From contig CAIKMQ010000005.1 in NCBI GenBank assembly GCA_903828565.1, positions 1-64,000 of the forward strand: a stretch of 64,000 nt of DNA. The letters run 5' to 3'. The notes below the pieces were generated by a model. The model did not search any database, was not told the origin of the DNA, and worked only from the letters and a program-made list of their open reading frames with translations. Below, piece by piece: positions 9,532 to 20,348 of this stretch; the stretch's first letter is position 1; each line of letters begins with the position of its first letter. A program made the position numbers and the translations under genes. This DNA is from an uncultured Leptolinea sp. (lineage in GTDB: Bacteria; Chloroflexota; Anaerolineae; Anaerolineales; Anaerolineaceae).

Positions 9532-10889
9532 GCCTGTTCGGACGATTTTTTCGTTCCTGGTCATCTGATCGGTTGCTGGGGCGCGTGGTGCGCAATTCCG
9601 GCTACCTGTTTGCCAGCAACGGCATCAGCGCGGTGCTCAGCATCATCACTGCCAACCTGCTGGGGGTGGAACAGTTCGGCGCGCTGGGTATCATCATCAG
9701 TTTCGTTTCGAGTATCAATGGCCTGTTGTCCTTTCGCATGGCGGACGTGGTGGTGCGTTACCTGGGGGAGTATACGACCCTCGGCGAGCTCGATAAGGCT
9801 GGCGCGCTGGTCAAAGCAGCCATCCTGGTGGAGGGCTGCACTTCCATTACTGCTTACGGTGTGCTGGCACTGGCCGCCCCGCTGGGAGCGCGCTACATCG
9901 CGCACGACCCGTCCACTACCCCGCTCTTCTTCCTCTTCGGTATATCCATCCTCGGCATGCTGGCGACCGAAACAGCCACCGGCGTTTTGCAGGTGGGCGA
10001 TCATTTCCGCAGCCAGTCGCTCATCAACCTGCTGCAGAGCCTGGTGACGGCTGCTGTTATCGTTTATGCCTATATTACCGGCGCGGGGATGATGGCAGTG
10101 ATGGTTGCATACCTGTCGGGTAAACTTGTGTCCGGCATCGGCCCGATGATCCTCGCCTGGCGTGCCTTGAAGCGTATGCTGGGTCCACACTGGTGGAAAG
10201 CTCCCCTTTCCGTACTGCCTTCATGGCGGGAATTGGGGCGGTTCGCTGTATCCACCAACCTCAGCGGTACCATCAACAAAGTCGTGCGGGACAGCGAATT
10301 ACTGTGGGTGGGATGGCTGTTTGGCACCAGCCCGGCGGGGTATTTCAAGACCGCCCTGGCGGTACTGAACCTGATGATCATGCCCATCAACCCCTTCATC
10401 AGTACGACCTACCCTGAGATCACGCGAGCCATTACCCGCAAGGCCTGGGCAACGTTGAGACAACTGCTGCGGCGGGTATCCCTCATCGCGGGCAGCTGGA
10501 CTGTTTTGATCGCGCTTGGGCTGGCAGCATTTGGCCGGCAAATGTTCTTTACAGCCTGGATACCCTGGAATGGCAGCCTGCATGCCATCTATAAGGAAGA
10601 GTATCTGCCGGCACTGCCTCTATTGATCATATTGATGGCCGGATACGGCCTGGCCAACAGCCTGTATTGGAATCGCTCGCTGCTGCTGGCTTTCAACCAG
10701 CCGGGGCTTCCGCTGCGGGTGGCTTTCTGGGGCATGGTCATCAAAGTAACATTGACCATTGTGCTGGTTCCGCGCCTGGGGTACCAGTGGGAAGCCGTGC
10801 TGCTTTCCGTCTACCTGGCTGTGACCGTGGGCATATTAGCCTGGCGGGGATTGAGCCTGATAAGAAGTGAAGAGAGGAATACGCCATGA
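9528..10889 (+). CDS. Wzx-like polysaccharide flippase (MOP/PST superfamily)
   Basis: Starts MSLFGRFFRSW (ATG overlapping previous stop, ATGA); NSGYLFASNGISAVLSIITANLLGVEQFGALGIII; about 12 hydrophobic segments. Confidence 0.82.
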   Translation: MSLFGRFFRSWSSDRLLGRVVRNSGYLFASNGISAVLSIITANLLGVEQFGALGIIISFVSSINGLLSFRMADVVVRYLGEYTTLGELDKAGALVKAAILVEGCTSITAYGVLALAAPLGARYIAHDPSTTPLFFLFGISILGMLATETATGVLQVGDHFRSQSLINLLQSLVTAAVIVYAYITGAGMMAVMVAYLSGKLVSGIGPMILAWRALKRMLGPHWWKAPLSVLPSWRELGRFAVSTNLSGTINKVVRDSELLWVGWLFGTSPAGYFKTALAVLNLMIMPINPFISTTYPEITRAITRKAWATLRQLLRRVSLIAGSWTVLIALGLAAFGRQMFFTAWIPWNGSLHAIYKEEYLPALPLLIILMAGYGLANSLYWNRSLLLAFNQPGLPLRVAFWGMVIKVTLTIVLVPRLGYQWEAVLLSVYLAVTVGILAWRGLSLIRSEERNTP

Positions 10890-12019
10890 AGATTGCGGCC
10901 ATTACCAATTCACTGATCCCATCCAGCACAGCAAACAGCATTCAGGTAATGAAGGTTTGTGATGCCATGCAGCAGGCCGGAGATACGTTGTGCGTTTGGG
11001 CACCCGGCAAACGTCAGGTGGAATTCGCCGGCTTGAAACCGCAATACGGACTGGTTTCCGATTTTGAGGTGCGCTGGTTGCCTTCCGTCCGCCGCCTGAA
11101 GCGCTACGATTTCACGCTGTCAACACTACGCGCCGCCCGCCGCTGGGGCGCGCAGCTGGTGTACACCTGGCTGCCGCAGGTGGCTGTGGGGGCGCTGGCA
11201 ATCGGTATTCCGGCAGTGCTTGAGGTGCACGACCGTGCCACTGGCCGATTTGGACTGTTCTGGATGAAGCGTTTTCTGCAGGCAGGCGGCAAGAAACAAC
11301 TGGTGGTAGTCTCAGCCGCGCTGAAGCGTGCGCTTGAAGAGCAGACCGGCATGCAGATCCCTGACAGCGAGGTGGTGATCGCCCCGAACGGCGTGGACCT
11401 GGCGCGGTATCAGGGATTGCCGTCCGCAGCCGATGCCCGCAAACAATTGCAGCTGCCGGATAAACTCACCCTGGGATATACCGGCCATTTTTATGCCGGC
11501 CGTGGTGTAGACCTGCTTTTCTCACTGGCACGGGCTTTCCCCGAATGCCTGCATCTGTGGATCGGCGGGCGGGATGAAGAACTGGTTCCGCTGCGCGCGC
11601 GCTTGGAAGCAGAGAAGCTGCCGCAGGTCACACTGACGGGTTTTATTCCAAATGAACGGCTGGCGCATTACCAGGCAGCCAGCGATATTCTCTTGATGCC
11701 GTATGAACGGGCGATAGCCGGCAGTAGTGGGGGAAACAGCGTGGATATTTGCAGCCCGATGAAGATGTTCGAATACCTGGCGGCAGGGCGCGCCATCGTC
11801 AGCAGCGATCTGCCGGTCATTCATGAAGTGTTGGATGATAGTTGCGCGATCTTCTGCGAGCCAGAAGATCCGCAGGGATGGGAAGCCGCAGCCCACCGGC
11901 TTTTGACTGACAAGCAATTGCGGCTGAGATTATCTGAAAGGGCACTGCAGGTCAGCCGATCTCTGGGTGTGGACGCGCGTCAACAGCTTGTCCTTAAGTT
12001 CCTGGAGTGCCAGGTATGA
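10886..12019 (+). CDS. Glycosyltransferase family 4
   Basis: VVSAALKRALEEQTG, VVIAPNGVDLARYQGL, YLAAGRAIVSSDLPVIHEVLDD GT-B motifs. Confidence 0.88.
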   Translation: MKIAAITNSLIPSSTANSIQVMKVCDAMQQAGDTLCVWAPGKRQVEFAGLKPQYGLVSDFEVRWLPSVRRLKRYDFTLSTLRAARRWGAQLVYTWLPQVAVGALAIGIPAVLEVHDRATGRFGLFWMKRFLQAGGKKQLVVVSAALKRALEEQTGMQIPDSEVVIAPNGVDLARYQGLPSAADARKQLQLPDKLTLGYTGHFYAGRGVDLLFSLARAFPECLHLWIGGRDEELVPLRARLEAEKLPQVTLTGFIPNERLAHYQAASDILLMPYERAIAGSSGGNSVDICSPMKMFEYLAAGRAIVSSDLPVIHEVLDDSCAIFCEPEDPQGWEAAAHRLLTDKQLRLRLSERALQVSRSLGVDARQQLVLKFLECQV

Positions 12020-13587
12020 AACACACATGGGCTTTTCTGACCGGGTTGGTGACGCTCTGCCTGGGGTTGAGCGCGGGACTGACCTCCCTGATGGGAGAGT
12101 TCACCGTGCGCGCCTGGCTGGCAGCCGGTGTTTTACTGGCGGTCAGCCTGGCTGGCCTGTTCGCTCTTTACCGCAAGGCGGGCCGCGCGCGCCTGCTGGC
12201 GTGGATGCTGCTGGCAACCTTCGTTCTGCGGCTGGGGTTGGGCGTTGCCTTGATGAAAGTGCTTCCGCTAGCCGGTTATGATACCGAGCAGCAGAATGCG
12301 GGCTACGTGTTCTTTGATGCCTACCGCCGTGATGCCCAGGCGCTGGACATTGCCCGTTCGGATGCGCCTCTCACCACGGTATTCAACCGGCAGTACTTTT
12401 CAGACCAGTACGGTGGGTATCTTGGCTTGAGCGCCCTGGTATACCGTGTACTGGCAGGCGGGGAGCATCTGCCCCTGCTCATGCTGATCCTGGCTGGGTT
12501 TGCCGGGTCCGCCGGGGTGGCATTTCTATGGATGCTGCTGAGCCGCATCGGGCATGAAAACTGGCAAAAGACCGCGGGTTGGGTGTTCGCGCTCTACCCG
12601 CAGGCGGTGCTGCTGGGAGCATCTCACATGCGGGACCCTTACCTGATCTCATTCCTGGCATTATTCCTCTGGGCTGGCATGGAATGGCACGAAACCGGTT
12701 TGAAGAAAGCCTGGCCGTGGATGTCCGCGGCAATTGCCGGCCTGCTGTTGTTCTCTCCGGGGATGATCCTGCCCGGTGCAGCCGGGTTGGCGATCTTGCT
12801 TCTGGCTGGCAGGAAGAACCGCGGCATATCTTGGCGGGTGGCGCTGCTGGCAGTGTTGGCGGCAATACTGGGAACGACCGCCCTCGCCTATGCGCTCGCA
12901 ACACCCGGTGCCACTCCCTCTTCACCCCTGCAGGTCATTCTGGCATGGTTCAAAGAAGCCTCCGGCTGGGATATGACGCTGGCGCTGCGCAATTCAGGCA
13001 TGCTGGCACATCAGCTGGATGGATTGCCTGCCTGGTTCCGCACAGCCTTTATTCTGGTGTATGGATTGCTGCAACCGGTGCTGCCGGCAGCGATTATGGA
13101 TGACGCGTTACCCCTGTGGCGCGGCCTAACCAGCTGGCTCTCGCTGGGCTGGTACCTGCTGCTGCCAGTTGTGATCTATGGCACATTTTCCCTCTTCAAA
13201 AAGGACGCGGATGCGGATACCCGGCGGATGCGCTGGCTGGCCGCCCTGCTCTGGTTCTGGATGGCGCTCAGCTCCATCCGCGCCGGCGGTGATGTCTGGG
13301 ATAATCCCCGCTACCGCACACTGGTACTGGTGCTTTTCTGCATGTTCGCGGCCTGGGCATGGGATCATGCACGAATCCACGCCAGCCGGTGGTTGAAGCG
13401 GATATTTCTGATCGAAGGTATTGCACTGGCCTTCTTTTTACAGTGGTATGCTTCACGGTACTATCACTGGGGTGAAAAACTGAATTTCTACGTCATGCTG
13501 ATCCTGATCATCGGTTTTTCTTTGTTAGTAGCCGCCGCCGGCTGGATTTTTGATGCCAGGAAAGCCGGCAAGGAGTCCGGGAGGTGA
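12016..13587 (+). CDS. Polytopic membrane protein (GT-C-like/unknown)
   Basis: MKHTWAFLTGLVTLCLG... with many hydrophobic helices; ATGA overlap with upstream CDS. Confidence 0.65.
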   Translation: MKHTWAFLTGLVTLCLGLSAGLTSLMGEFTVRAWLAAGVLLAVSLAGLFALYRKAGRARLLAWMLLATFVLRLGLGVALMKVLPLAGYDTEQQNAGYVFFDAYRRDAQALDIARSDAPLTTVFNRQYFSDQYGGYLGLSALVYRVLAGGEHLPLLMLILAGFAGSAGVAFLWMLLSRIGHENWQKTAGWVFALYPQAVLLGASHMRDPYLISFLALFLWAGMEWHETGLKKAWPWMSAAIAGLLLFSPGMILPGAAGLAILLLAGRKNRGISWRVALLAVLAAILGTTALAYALATPGATPSSPLQVILAWFKEASGWDMTLALRNSGMLAHQLDGLPAWFRTAFILVYGLLQPVLPAAIMDDALPLWRGLTSWLSLGWYLLLPVVIYGTFSLFKKDADADTRRMRWLAALLWFWMALSSIRAGGDVWDNPRYRTLVLVLFCMFAAWAWDHARIHASRWLKRIFLIEGIALAFFLQWYASRYYHWGEKLNFYVMLILIIGFSLLVAAAGWIFDARKAGKESGR

Positions 13588-15602
13588 GGTTGCCAGCTTT
13601 CCGCCTGCCTGCAGTTAAGCACCTCTTCCCATGGCTGCTTCTGGCGCTGGCGGGGTTGGTTTACGGCGTCTTGATCCCCTGGCTGGGGCTGTATTGGGAT
13701 GATTTTCCATATATCTACTTCGGGCACGTGCTGGGTACCAGCCAGTACCACCGGGTTTTCTTCGATGAACGGCCTTTTTTACCGGTGCTATATAACCTGA
13801 CCGCGCCGGTTTTTGGTGAAAGCCCGATCACCTGGCAGATCGTCGCCGTACTGGCGCGTTGGGCACTGGCGTTGTGTTTTGGCTGGTTGGTGCACCTGAC
13901 CTGGCCGAAAAAAGAAGAGCTGTATTTCACCTCGACCGTCCTCTTTCTGGTCTACCCCGGTTTTGGCCAGCAGTGGGTTTCCAGCATCTATTCCCGCATC
14001 TTTATCCTGGAGATCCTTTTCCTCCTTTCGCTGGGATGGATGATACAGGCCGCCCGAGTTGGCCGGCGCGGATGGCTCTATTCGCTGATGGCAATCATTG
14101 CCGGCGGTGTCTCACTGCTGGGATCGGAATACTTCTTTGGGCTGGAATTCATCCGTCCGCTGCTGTTGTGGTTCGTACTGTGCGCGGATGGCCGTCCCCG
14201 GCGGGCATGGCAGGCCCTGCTTCGCTGGCTGCCATATCTGGTACTGACAGCAGGCTTTGGCATCTGGCGCGGATTGATGGTGCAGACCTCATTGTACGAT
14301 GTGAGCGCTGAATTCACGGGCGGGATCCTGCAAGCGGTCGTGCATCTGGTGGGAACGCTTGTGCGCGATTCGTTCGAAGGCGGCCTGCTGGCCTGGGGGC
14401 AGGTTTTCAAGCTACCTTTCCTGCTCGATTGGAAACAAAGGACCAGCTTGATGGCGGTTGGCATCGCAATCTGCGCGTTGGCATGGGCAATCCTGGTTGG
14501 TCGAAAAACAATATCTGGCGGTGAGAAGGGCAGCCGCGGTCACCTCTGGCAGCCGTTGGTGGCAGGCATCGCTATACTGCTGCTGGCAGGCGCGCCGATG
14601 TGGGCTGCCGGCTTGCCGGTTAAGCTGGAATTTCCATATAACCGCTTTCTGCTGGCGTTCATGCCTGGGTCGGTATTGTTGCTGGCTGCGATTATCGGCT
14701 GGCTGCGGCAGCGTTGGATCAAGGTGTTCCTCTTTAGCCTGTTGATTACCACTGCAGCCGGCTGGCATTTTTCTTCCGCCGATGCCTACCGTGTGGAGTG
14801 GTTTAATTTGCGGGCTATGCTGCGTCAGCTTACCTGGCGCGCGCCGGCGATACAACCCGGCACGTTGCTGGTAGCTTACGAACTGCCATTCCAGTATTAC
14901 AGTGATAATTCCCTCACCGCGGTGGTCAACTGGACCTACGCGCCGGAGTACAGCGGTGGTGACCTGCCTTACCTGGTGGTATATCAATCGGTCCGCAAGG
15001 AAAGCACCCTCAAAGATCTGACAGCCAACACCCCCGTCATTGCACCTTTCCGTTCTCTGCAATTTACAGGGAATACATCTGCCATGCTGGTTCTCTATCA
15101 GCCAGAGGAAGGCTGCCTGCGGTTGATGGATGCCCATTATGCTGACCTGGCCAGCCTGCCGCGTGCGGATGAGCGCCTGTCTGCGGCTGTGACACTTGCC
15201 AATCTCGCGCGCATCGTGCTGGATCCAGAGCAACCCGGCGTACCTATTCCGCAGTATTTCCCCGGGGATGGGCAGGATGATTGGTGCTATTTCTTCGAGA
15301 AGGCAGACCTGGCCCGGCAGATGGGTGATACCGCAGGTGTGGCAGCACTGTGGGATGCGGCAGTTAAAGCCGGGTATTCTCCACGCAATCCGTTTGAACT
15401 GCAGCCTTTTATTGAAGGGCTGGGTATGCAAGGCCGCTTGGATGAGGCTTTGAAGCTGACAAGCCAGCTTTTTTCCCTGCATCCATCGGCAGACGCAGGT
15501 CTATGCCAGATATGGGGTAGAATTAAATCAGCACAGCCTGAGAGCGTCAACAAACTGCCGGGCATTGCACCTGTGCTTGAAGATATGCGCTGCGCCCCTT
15601 AA
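13584..15602 (+). CDS. Polytopic GT-C-like membrane protein with soluble C-terminal helical domain
   Basis: LGLYWDDFPYIYFG (early acidic DD motif), multiple TM helices, C-terminal TPR-like segment ADLARQMGDTAGVAALWDAAVKAGYSP... Confidence 0.62.
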   Translation: MRLPAFRLPAVKHLFPWLLLALAGLVYGVLIPWLGLYWDDFPYIYFGHVLGTSQYHRVFFDERPFLPVLYNLTAPVFGESPITWQIVAVLARWALALCFGWLVHLTWPKKEELYFTSTVLFLVYPGFGQQWVSSIYSRIFILEILFLLSLGWMIQAARVGRRGWLYSLMAIIAGGVSLLGSEYFFGLEFIRPLLLWFVLCADGRPRRAWQALLRWLPYLVLTAGFGIWRGLMVQTSLYDVSAEFTGGILQAVVHLVGTLVRDSFEGGLLAWGQVFKLPFLLDWKQRTSLMAVGIAICALAWAILVGRKTISGGEKGSRGHLWQPLVAGIAILLLAGAPMWAAGLPVKLEFPYNRFLLAFMPGSVLLLAAIIGWLRQRWIKVFLFSLLITTAAGWHFSSADAYRVEWFNLRAMLRQLTWRAPAIQPGTLLVAYELPFQYYSDNSLTAVVNWTYAPEYSGGDLPYLVVYQSVRKESTLKDLTANTPVIAPFRSLQFTGNTSAMLVLYQPEEGCLRLMDAHYADLASLPRADERLSAAVTLANLARIVLDPEQPGVPIPQYFPGDGQDDWCYFFEKADLARQMGDTAGVAALWDAAVKAGYSPRNPFELQPFIEGLGMQGRLDEALKLTSQLFSLHPSADAGLCQIWGRIKSAQPESVNKLPGIAPVLEDMRCAP

Positions 15603-15605
15603 ACC

Positions 15606-16552
15606 ATGAAAAAGAACCCCAAACCCAACTGTTCGGTCATTGTGCCTGTGTACAATTCACAGGAATCCCTGCCACTTCTGGTGGAACGCCTTGGAAAGGT
15701 ATTGCCTGATATCGCAGCGGAGTATGAGCTGATCCTGGTGGAAGACGGCAGCCGTGATGCCAGCTGGCAGGTGGTGGAAGGCCTGTGCAGCAGCCATCCT
15801 TGGGTACGCGGGATCCGCCTGATGCGCAATTCGGGGCAGCACAATGCCCTGCTGTGCGGCATCCGCGCGGCACGTTACGAGGTTTCGATCACGCTGGATG
15901 ACGACCTGCAGCAACCGCCGGAAGAGATCCATAAATTGCTGGCAGCCTTCGGGCAGGGATATGATGTGGTCTACGGCGCGCCATCCAGAATGCCGCATAC
16001 CTTCTGGCGGAATTTCAGTTCACGGACGACAAAACGGGTGCTGGCGCTGGTGATGGGTGTACCGAATGTCATCCATATCGGCCCGTTCCGTGTCTTCCAC
16101 ACTGACCTGCGCCGGGCTTTTGCCGAGTATCACAATCCGCATGTCATCGTGGATGTCTTGCTTTCGTGGGCGACCACCCGCTTTGGAGTGGTCGAAGTGG
16201 ATGAGCAACCTCGCGAGTTTGGACGTTCCAATTACAATTTCTGGAAACTGGCTGGCATGGCCTTCCAGGTGTTGACCGGTTACAGCACCATCCCGCTGCG
16301 CTTTGCCAGCCTGACCGGTTTCGCGGTCACCCTCTTTGGTGTGGGTGTTTTCGCGTATGTCATCATCCGCTATCTGTTGGAAGGCAGCCTGCCGGGTTTC
16401 CCCTTCCTGGCTTCGATCATCACCATTTTCAGTGGAGCCCAGTTGTTTACCCTGGGCATCATTGGCGAGTATATTGCCAGCATCTTCAACCGCTCTTCGG
16501 ACCGGCCGCCATATGTGGTTGCACGTGAGGTCGGCAAGCATCAGGCGGGCGG

Positions 16553-16556
<4 letters not shown>
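15606..16556 (+). CDS. Glycosyltransferase family 2, polyprenyl-phosphate sugar synthase type (DPM1/ArnC/GtrB-like)
   Basis: CSVIVPVYNSQESLPLLVERL, ITLDDDLQQPPEEIHKLL, two C-terminal TM helices. Confidence 0.9.
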
Positions 16557-17661
<1,105 letters not shown>

Positions 17662-17665
<4 letters not shown>

Positions 17666-18378
17666 AAGGGATTATTCTGGCAGGCGGGGAAGGCACCCGT
17701 CTTTACCCACTGACGAAAGCGACCAACAAACACCTGCTGCCAGTTGGCCGCGTACCAATGATCTTTCATGCGGTTCAGCAATTGACTGGCGCTGGTATCC
17801 ACGACATCATGGTGGTGACCGGTACCGGACATATGGGCGACATGGTGCGCTGCCTGGGCAGCGGCGAGGAATTCGGCTGTTCCTTCAGCTACCGGGTGCA
17901 GGAAAAACCGCTGGGTATTGCTCATGGCCTCTCGCTGGCAGAAGATTTTGCCCGCGGTGAACGGGTGGTGGTCATGCTGGCTGACAATATCTTCGGAGCG
18001 AGCATCCGCCCGGTGGTGGAGAATTTCACCCGCCAGGTGGAAGGGGCACGTGTGGTCTTAAAGAAGGTGAGCGACCCCACCCGTTACGGTGTTGCCGCGC
18101 TTGATGAACGCCAGGTGGTCAATATTGAAGAGAAACCCCAATCACCAAAATCAGATTTTGCGGTGGTTGGCCTGTACTGCTATGATGAGAAAGTATTTGA
18201 TCTCATTCGAAAGCTGGCATATTCCGACCGGGGTGAACTGGAAGTGACCTCCCTGAACAACCAGTACATCCAGCTGCGCCAGATGGAGTACGAGATCTTT
18301 GACGGCAAGTGGATGGATGCCGGCACGCCGGAATCCTGGTTCGAAGCCAACCGCATCTTTTTTGAGGAAGGAAATTGA
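17662..18378 (+). CDS. Sugar-1-phosphate nucleotidylyltransferase (RmlA-like)
   Basis: [34 protein letters not shown]; start set at ATG 17662 overlapping the rmlB stop. Confidence 0.93.
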
Positions 18379-18384
18379 TCCCCT

Positions 18385-19182
18385 ATGGCAGGTTTTTCGT
18401 TAGATGAAATTCGCGCGTTCTGGACCGAGCAAGCCAAATTGCATGGCCGCTCATTCGCTGCCTCCTGGTCAGACCAGTACGCGATCGACCTGGAGATCCG
18501 CACACTAACTGATTGGTTTGAGGACGGCAACAAAGCGCTGGATGTAGGCTGCGCCAATGGCTATTCCACCCTTTCATTTGCCGCACAGAAGCGCATTGCC
18601 ATCAAAGGGGTGGATTACATCCCAGAGATGGTGACCGAAGCGCGTAAGAGCCTGGCGGATGTGGGCGGGAGCCTGAAAGGCAGTGCCGAGTTCGATGTCG
18701 GGGATATTACTTCCCTGACAGAACCTGAGAATACCTATGACCGGGTGGTGGTCATTCGCGTGGTGATCAACCTGCATGACTGGGAAACGCAGCAGCGCGG
18801 GTTGAGAGAAGCGGCACGCGTGGTACGCCCCGGTGGCCTGCTGCTGCTTTCTGAGGCCACACTGCAGGGTTGGAAGAAAATGAACCAGTTCCGCCAGGAG
18901 TGGGGTTTGGCAGAGATTCCCATGCCTCCGTTCAACCAATACCTGGACGAAGACCTTGTGATCGAGACCCTGCGGCCGTCCATGGACCTGGTGAAGTTGG
19001 ATAATTTCGCCTCTTCTTATTATGTGGGGACGCGTGTGCTCAAACCGCTGCTTTCTCAGGCGTTAGGCGGCGCGGTGGATGCTTCACGCCCGGAGATGGA
19101 ATGGAACCGCTGGTTCTCTCAGCTGCCTGCCGCGGGTGATTACGGCACACAGAAACTGTTCATCTTCCGCAAACGGGGTTAG
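18385..19182 (+). CDS. Class I SAM-dependent methyltransferase
   Basis: NKALDVGCANGYSTLSFA motif I; YDRVVVIRVVINL; ARVVRPGGLLLLSEAT. Confidence 0.85.
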   Translation: MAGFSLDEIRAFWTEQAKLHGRSFAASWSDQYAIDLEIRTLTDWFEDGNKALDVGCANGYSTLSFAAQKRIAIKGVDYIPEMVTEARKSLADVGGSLKGSAEFDVGDITSLTEPENTYDRVVVIRVVINLHDWETQQRGLREAARVVRPGGLLLLSEATLQGWKKMNQFRQEWGLAEIPMPPFNQYLDEDLVIETLRPSMDLVKLDNFASSYYVGTRVLKPLLSQALGGAVDASRPEMEWNRWFSQLPAAGDYGTQKLFIFRKRG

Positions 19183-19189
19183 CCGGGCT

Positions 19190-20323
19190 ATGCCGATGGA
19201 TCTTATCCCCTTCAATCGTCCGTTTCTGGCAGGTAACGAGCAGGAATACCTGCGCCAGGCGGTTGATTCCGGCCGGCTGTCCGGGGATGGCTCCTTTACT
19301 CAGCGAGCCAGTGCCCTGCTGGAAAGCGCCCTGGGGGTGAAGAAAGTGCTGCTGACCACCAGCTGCACGCACGCTTTAGATATGAGCGCCATGCTCCTTG
19401 ACTTGCAGCCGGGTGACGAGGTCATCGTGCCTGCGTTCACCTTTGTTTCCACGGTGAATGCTTTTGTGCTGCGCGGTGCGCGCCCGGTCTTTGCGGATAT
19501 CCGCCCGGACACCCTAAATCTGGACGCAGAGCACCTCGAGAGCTTGGTGACCGAGCGCACGAAAGCCATTTACCCGGTGCATTACGCCGGCGTTGGCTGC
19601 AGCATGGAAGCCATTTTGTCCGCAGCAAAACGCCACCATCTGCAGGTGGTGGAGGATAACGCGCACGGCCTGTTCGCTTCTTACCACGGCCAGATGCTGG
19701 GCACCTTCGGCGCATTGGCCGCGCAGTCGTTCCATGAAACCAAAAACTTTACCTGCGGGGAAGGCGGCGCGCTGTTGATCAACGATCCGGCGCTGGTGGA
19801 GCGGGCTGAGATCATCCGAGAGAAAGGCACCAACCGCAGCCGCTTCTTCCGTGGCCAGGTGGATAAATACACCTGGGTAGATATGGGCTCCTCTTACCTG
19901 CCATCCGAGATGCTGGCAGCTTTCCTGCTGGCACAGCTGGAAGCGCGCAATGAGATCCAGCGGCGCAGGCGGGTAATTTGGGAGCGCTACGATACAGAAC
20001 TGGCGCAATGGGCTGAGAACAACGGCGTGCGCCGGCCGGTCATCCCTGCGGGCGTAGAGCAGGCGTATCACATGTATTACCTGCTCTTCCCGGGGCTGGC
20101 AGAGCGGACCGCTTTCATTCAATACATGAAAGAGCGCGGCATTATGTGCGTCTTCCATTATTTACCGCTGCACCTCTCGCCGATGGGGTTGGGCTTCGGC
20201 GGCAAGGAGGGTGACTGCCCGGTGACAGAAGATATCAGCGACCGCCTGGTGCGCCTGCCTTTTTATACGGGCATGTCTGCTGAGGAACAGGGCAGGGTAA
20301 TTGGGGCGGTAAAAAAGATTTAA
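19190..20323 (+). CDS. DegT/DnrJ/EryC1 (WecE-like) dTDP-4-keto-6-deoxyhexose aminotransferase
   Basis: MPMDLIPFNRPFLAGNEQEYLRQAV, TTSCTHALDMSAMLLDLQPGDEVIVPAFTFVSTVNA, FHETKNFTCGEGGALL (PLP lysine). Confidence 0.92.
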   Translation: MPMDLIPFNRPFLAGNEQEYLRQAVDSGRLSGDGSFTQRASALLESALGVKKVLLTTSCTHALDMSAMLLDLQPGDEVIVPAFTFVSTVNAFVLRGARPVFADIRPDTLNLDAEHLESLVTERTKAIYPVHYAGVGCSMEAILSAAKRHHLQVVEDNAHGLFASYHGQMLGTFGALAAQSFHETKNFTCGEGGALLINDPALVERAEIIREKGTNRSRFFRGQVDKYTWVDMGSSYLPSEMLAAFLLAQLEARNEIQRRRRVIWERYDTELAQWAENNGVRRPVIPAGVEQAYHMYYLLFPGLAERTAFIQYMKERGIMCVFHYLPLHLSPMGLGFGGKEGDCPVTEDISDRLVRLPFYTGMSAEEQGRVIGAVKKI

Positions 20324-20348
20324 TAGATCACCCTGAGAGGGGAATCAA

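Noticed and set aside
14412-15482. 356-aa minus-strand ORF inside the 13584-15602 gene
   Set aside because: Antisense frame of a high-GC gene; composition rich in R/Q/H/P with no motif; the + strand gene is coupled to its neighbours.
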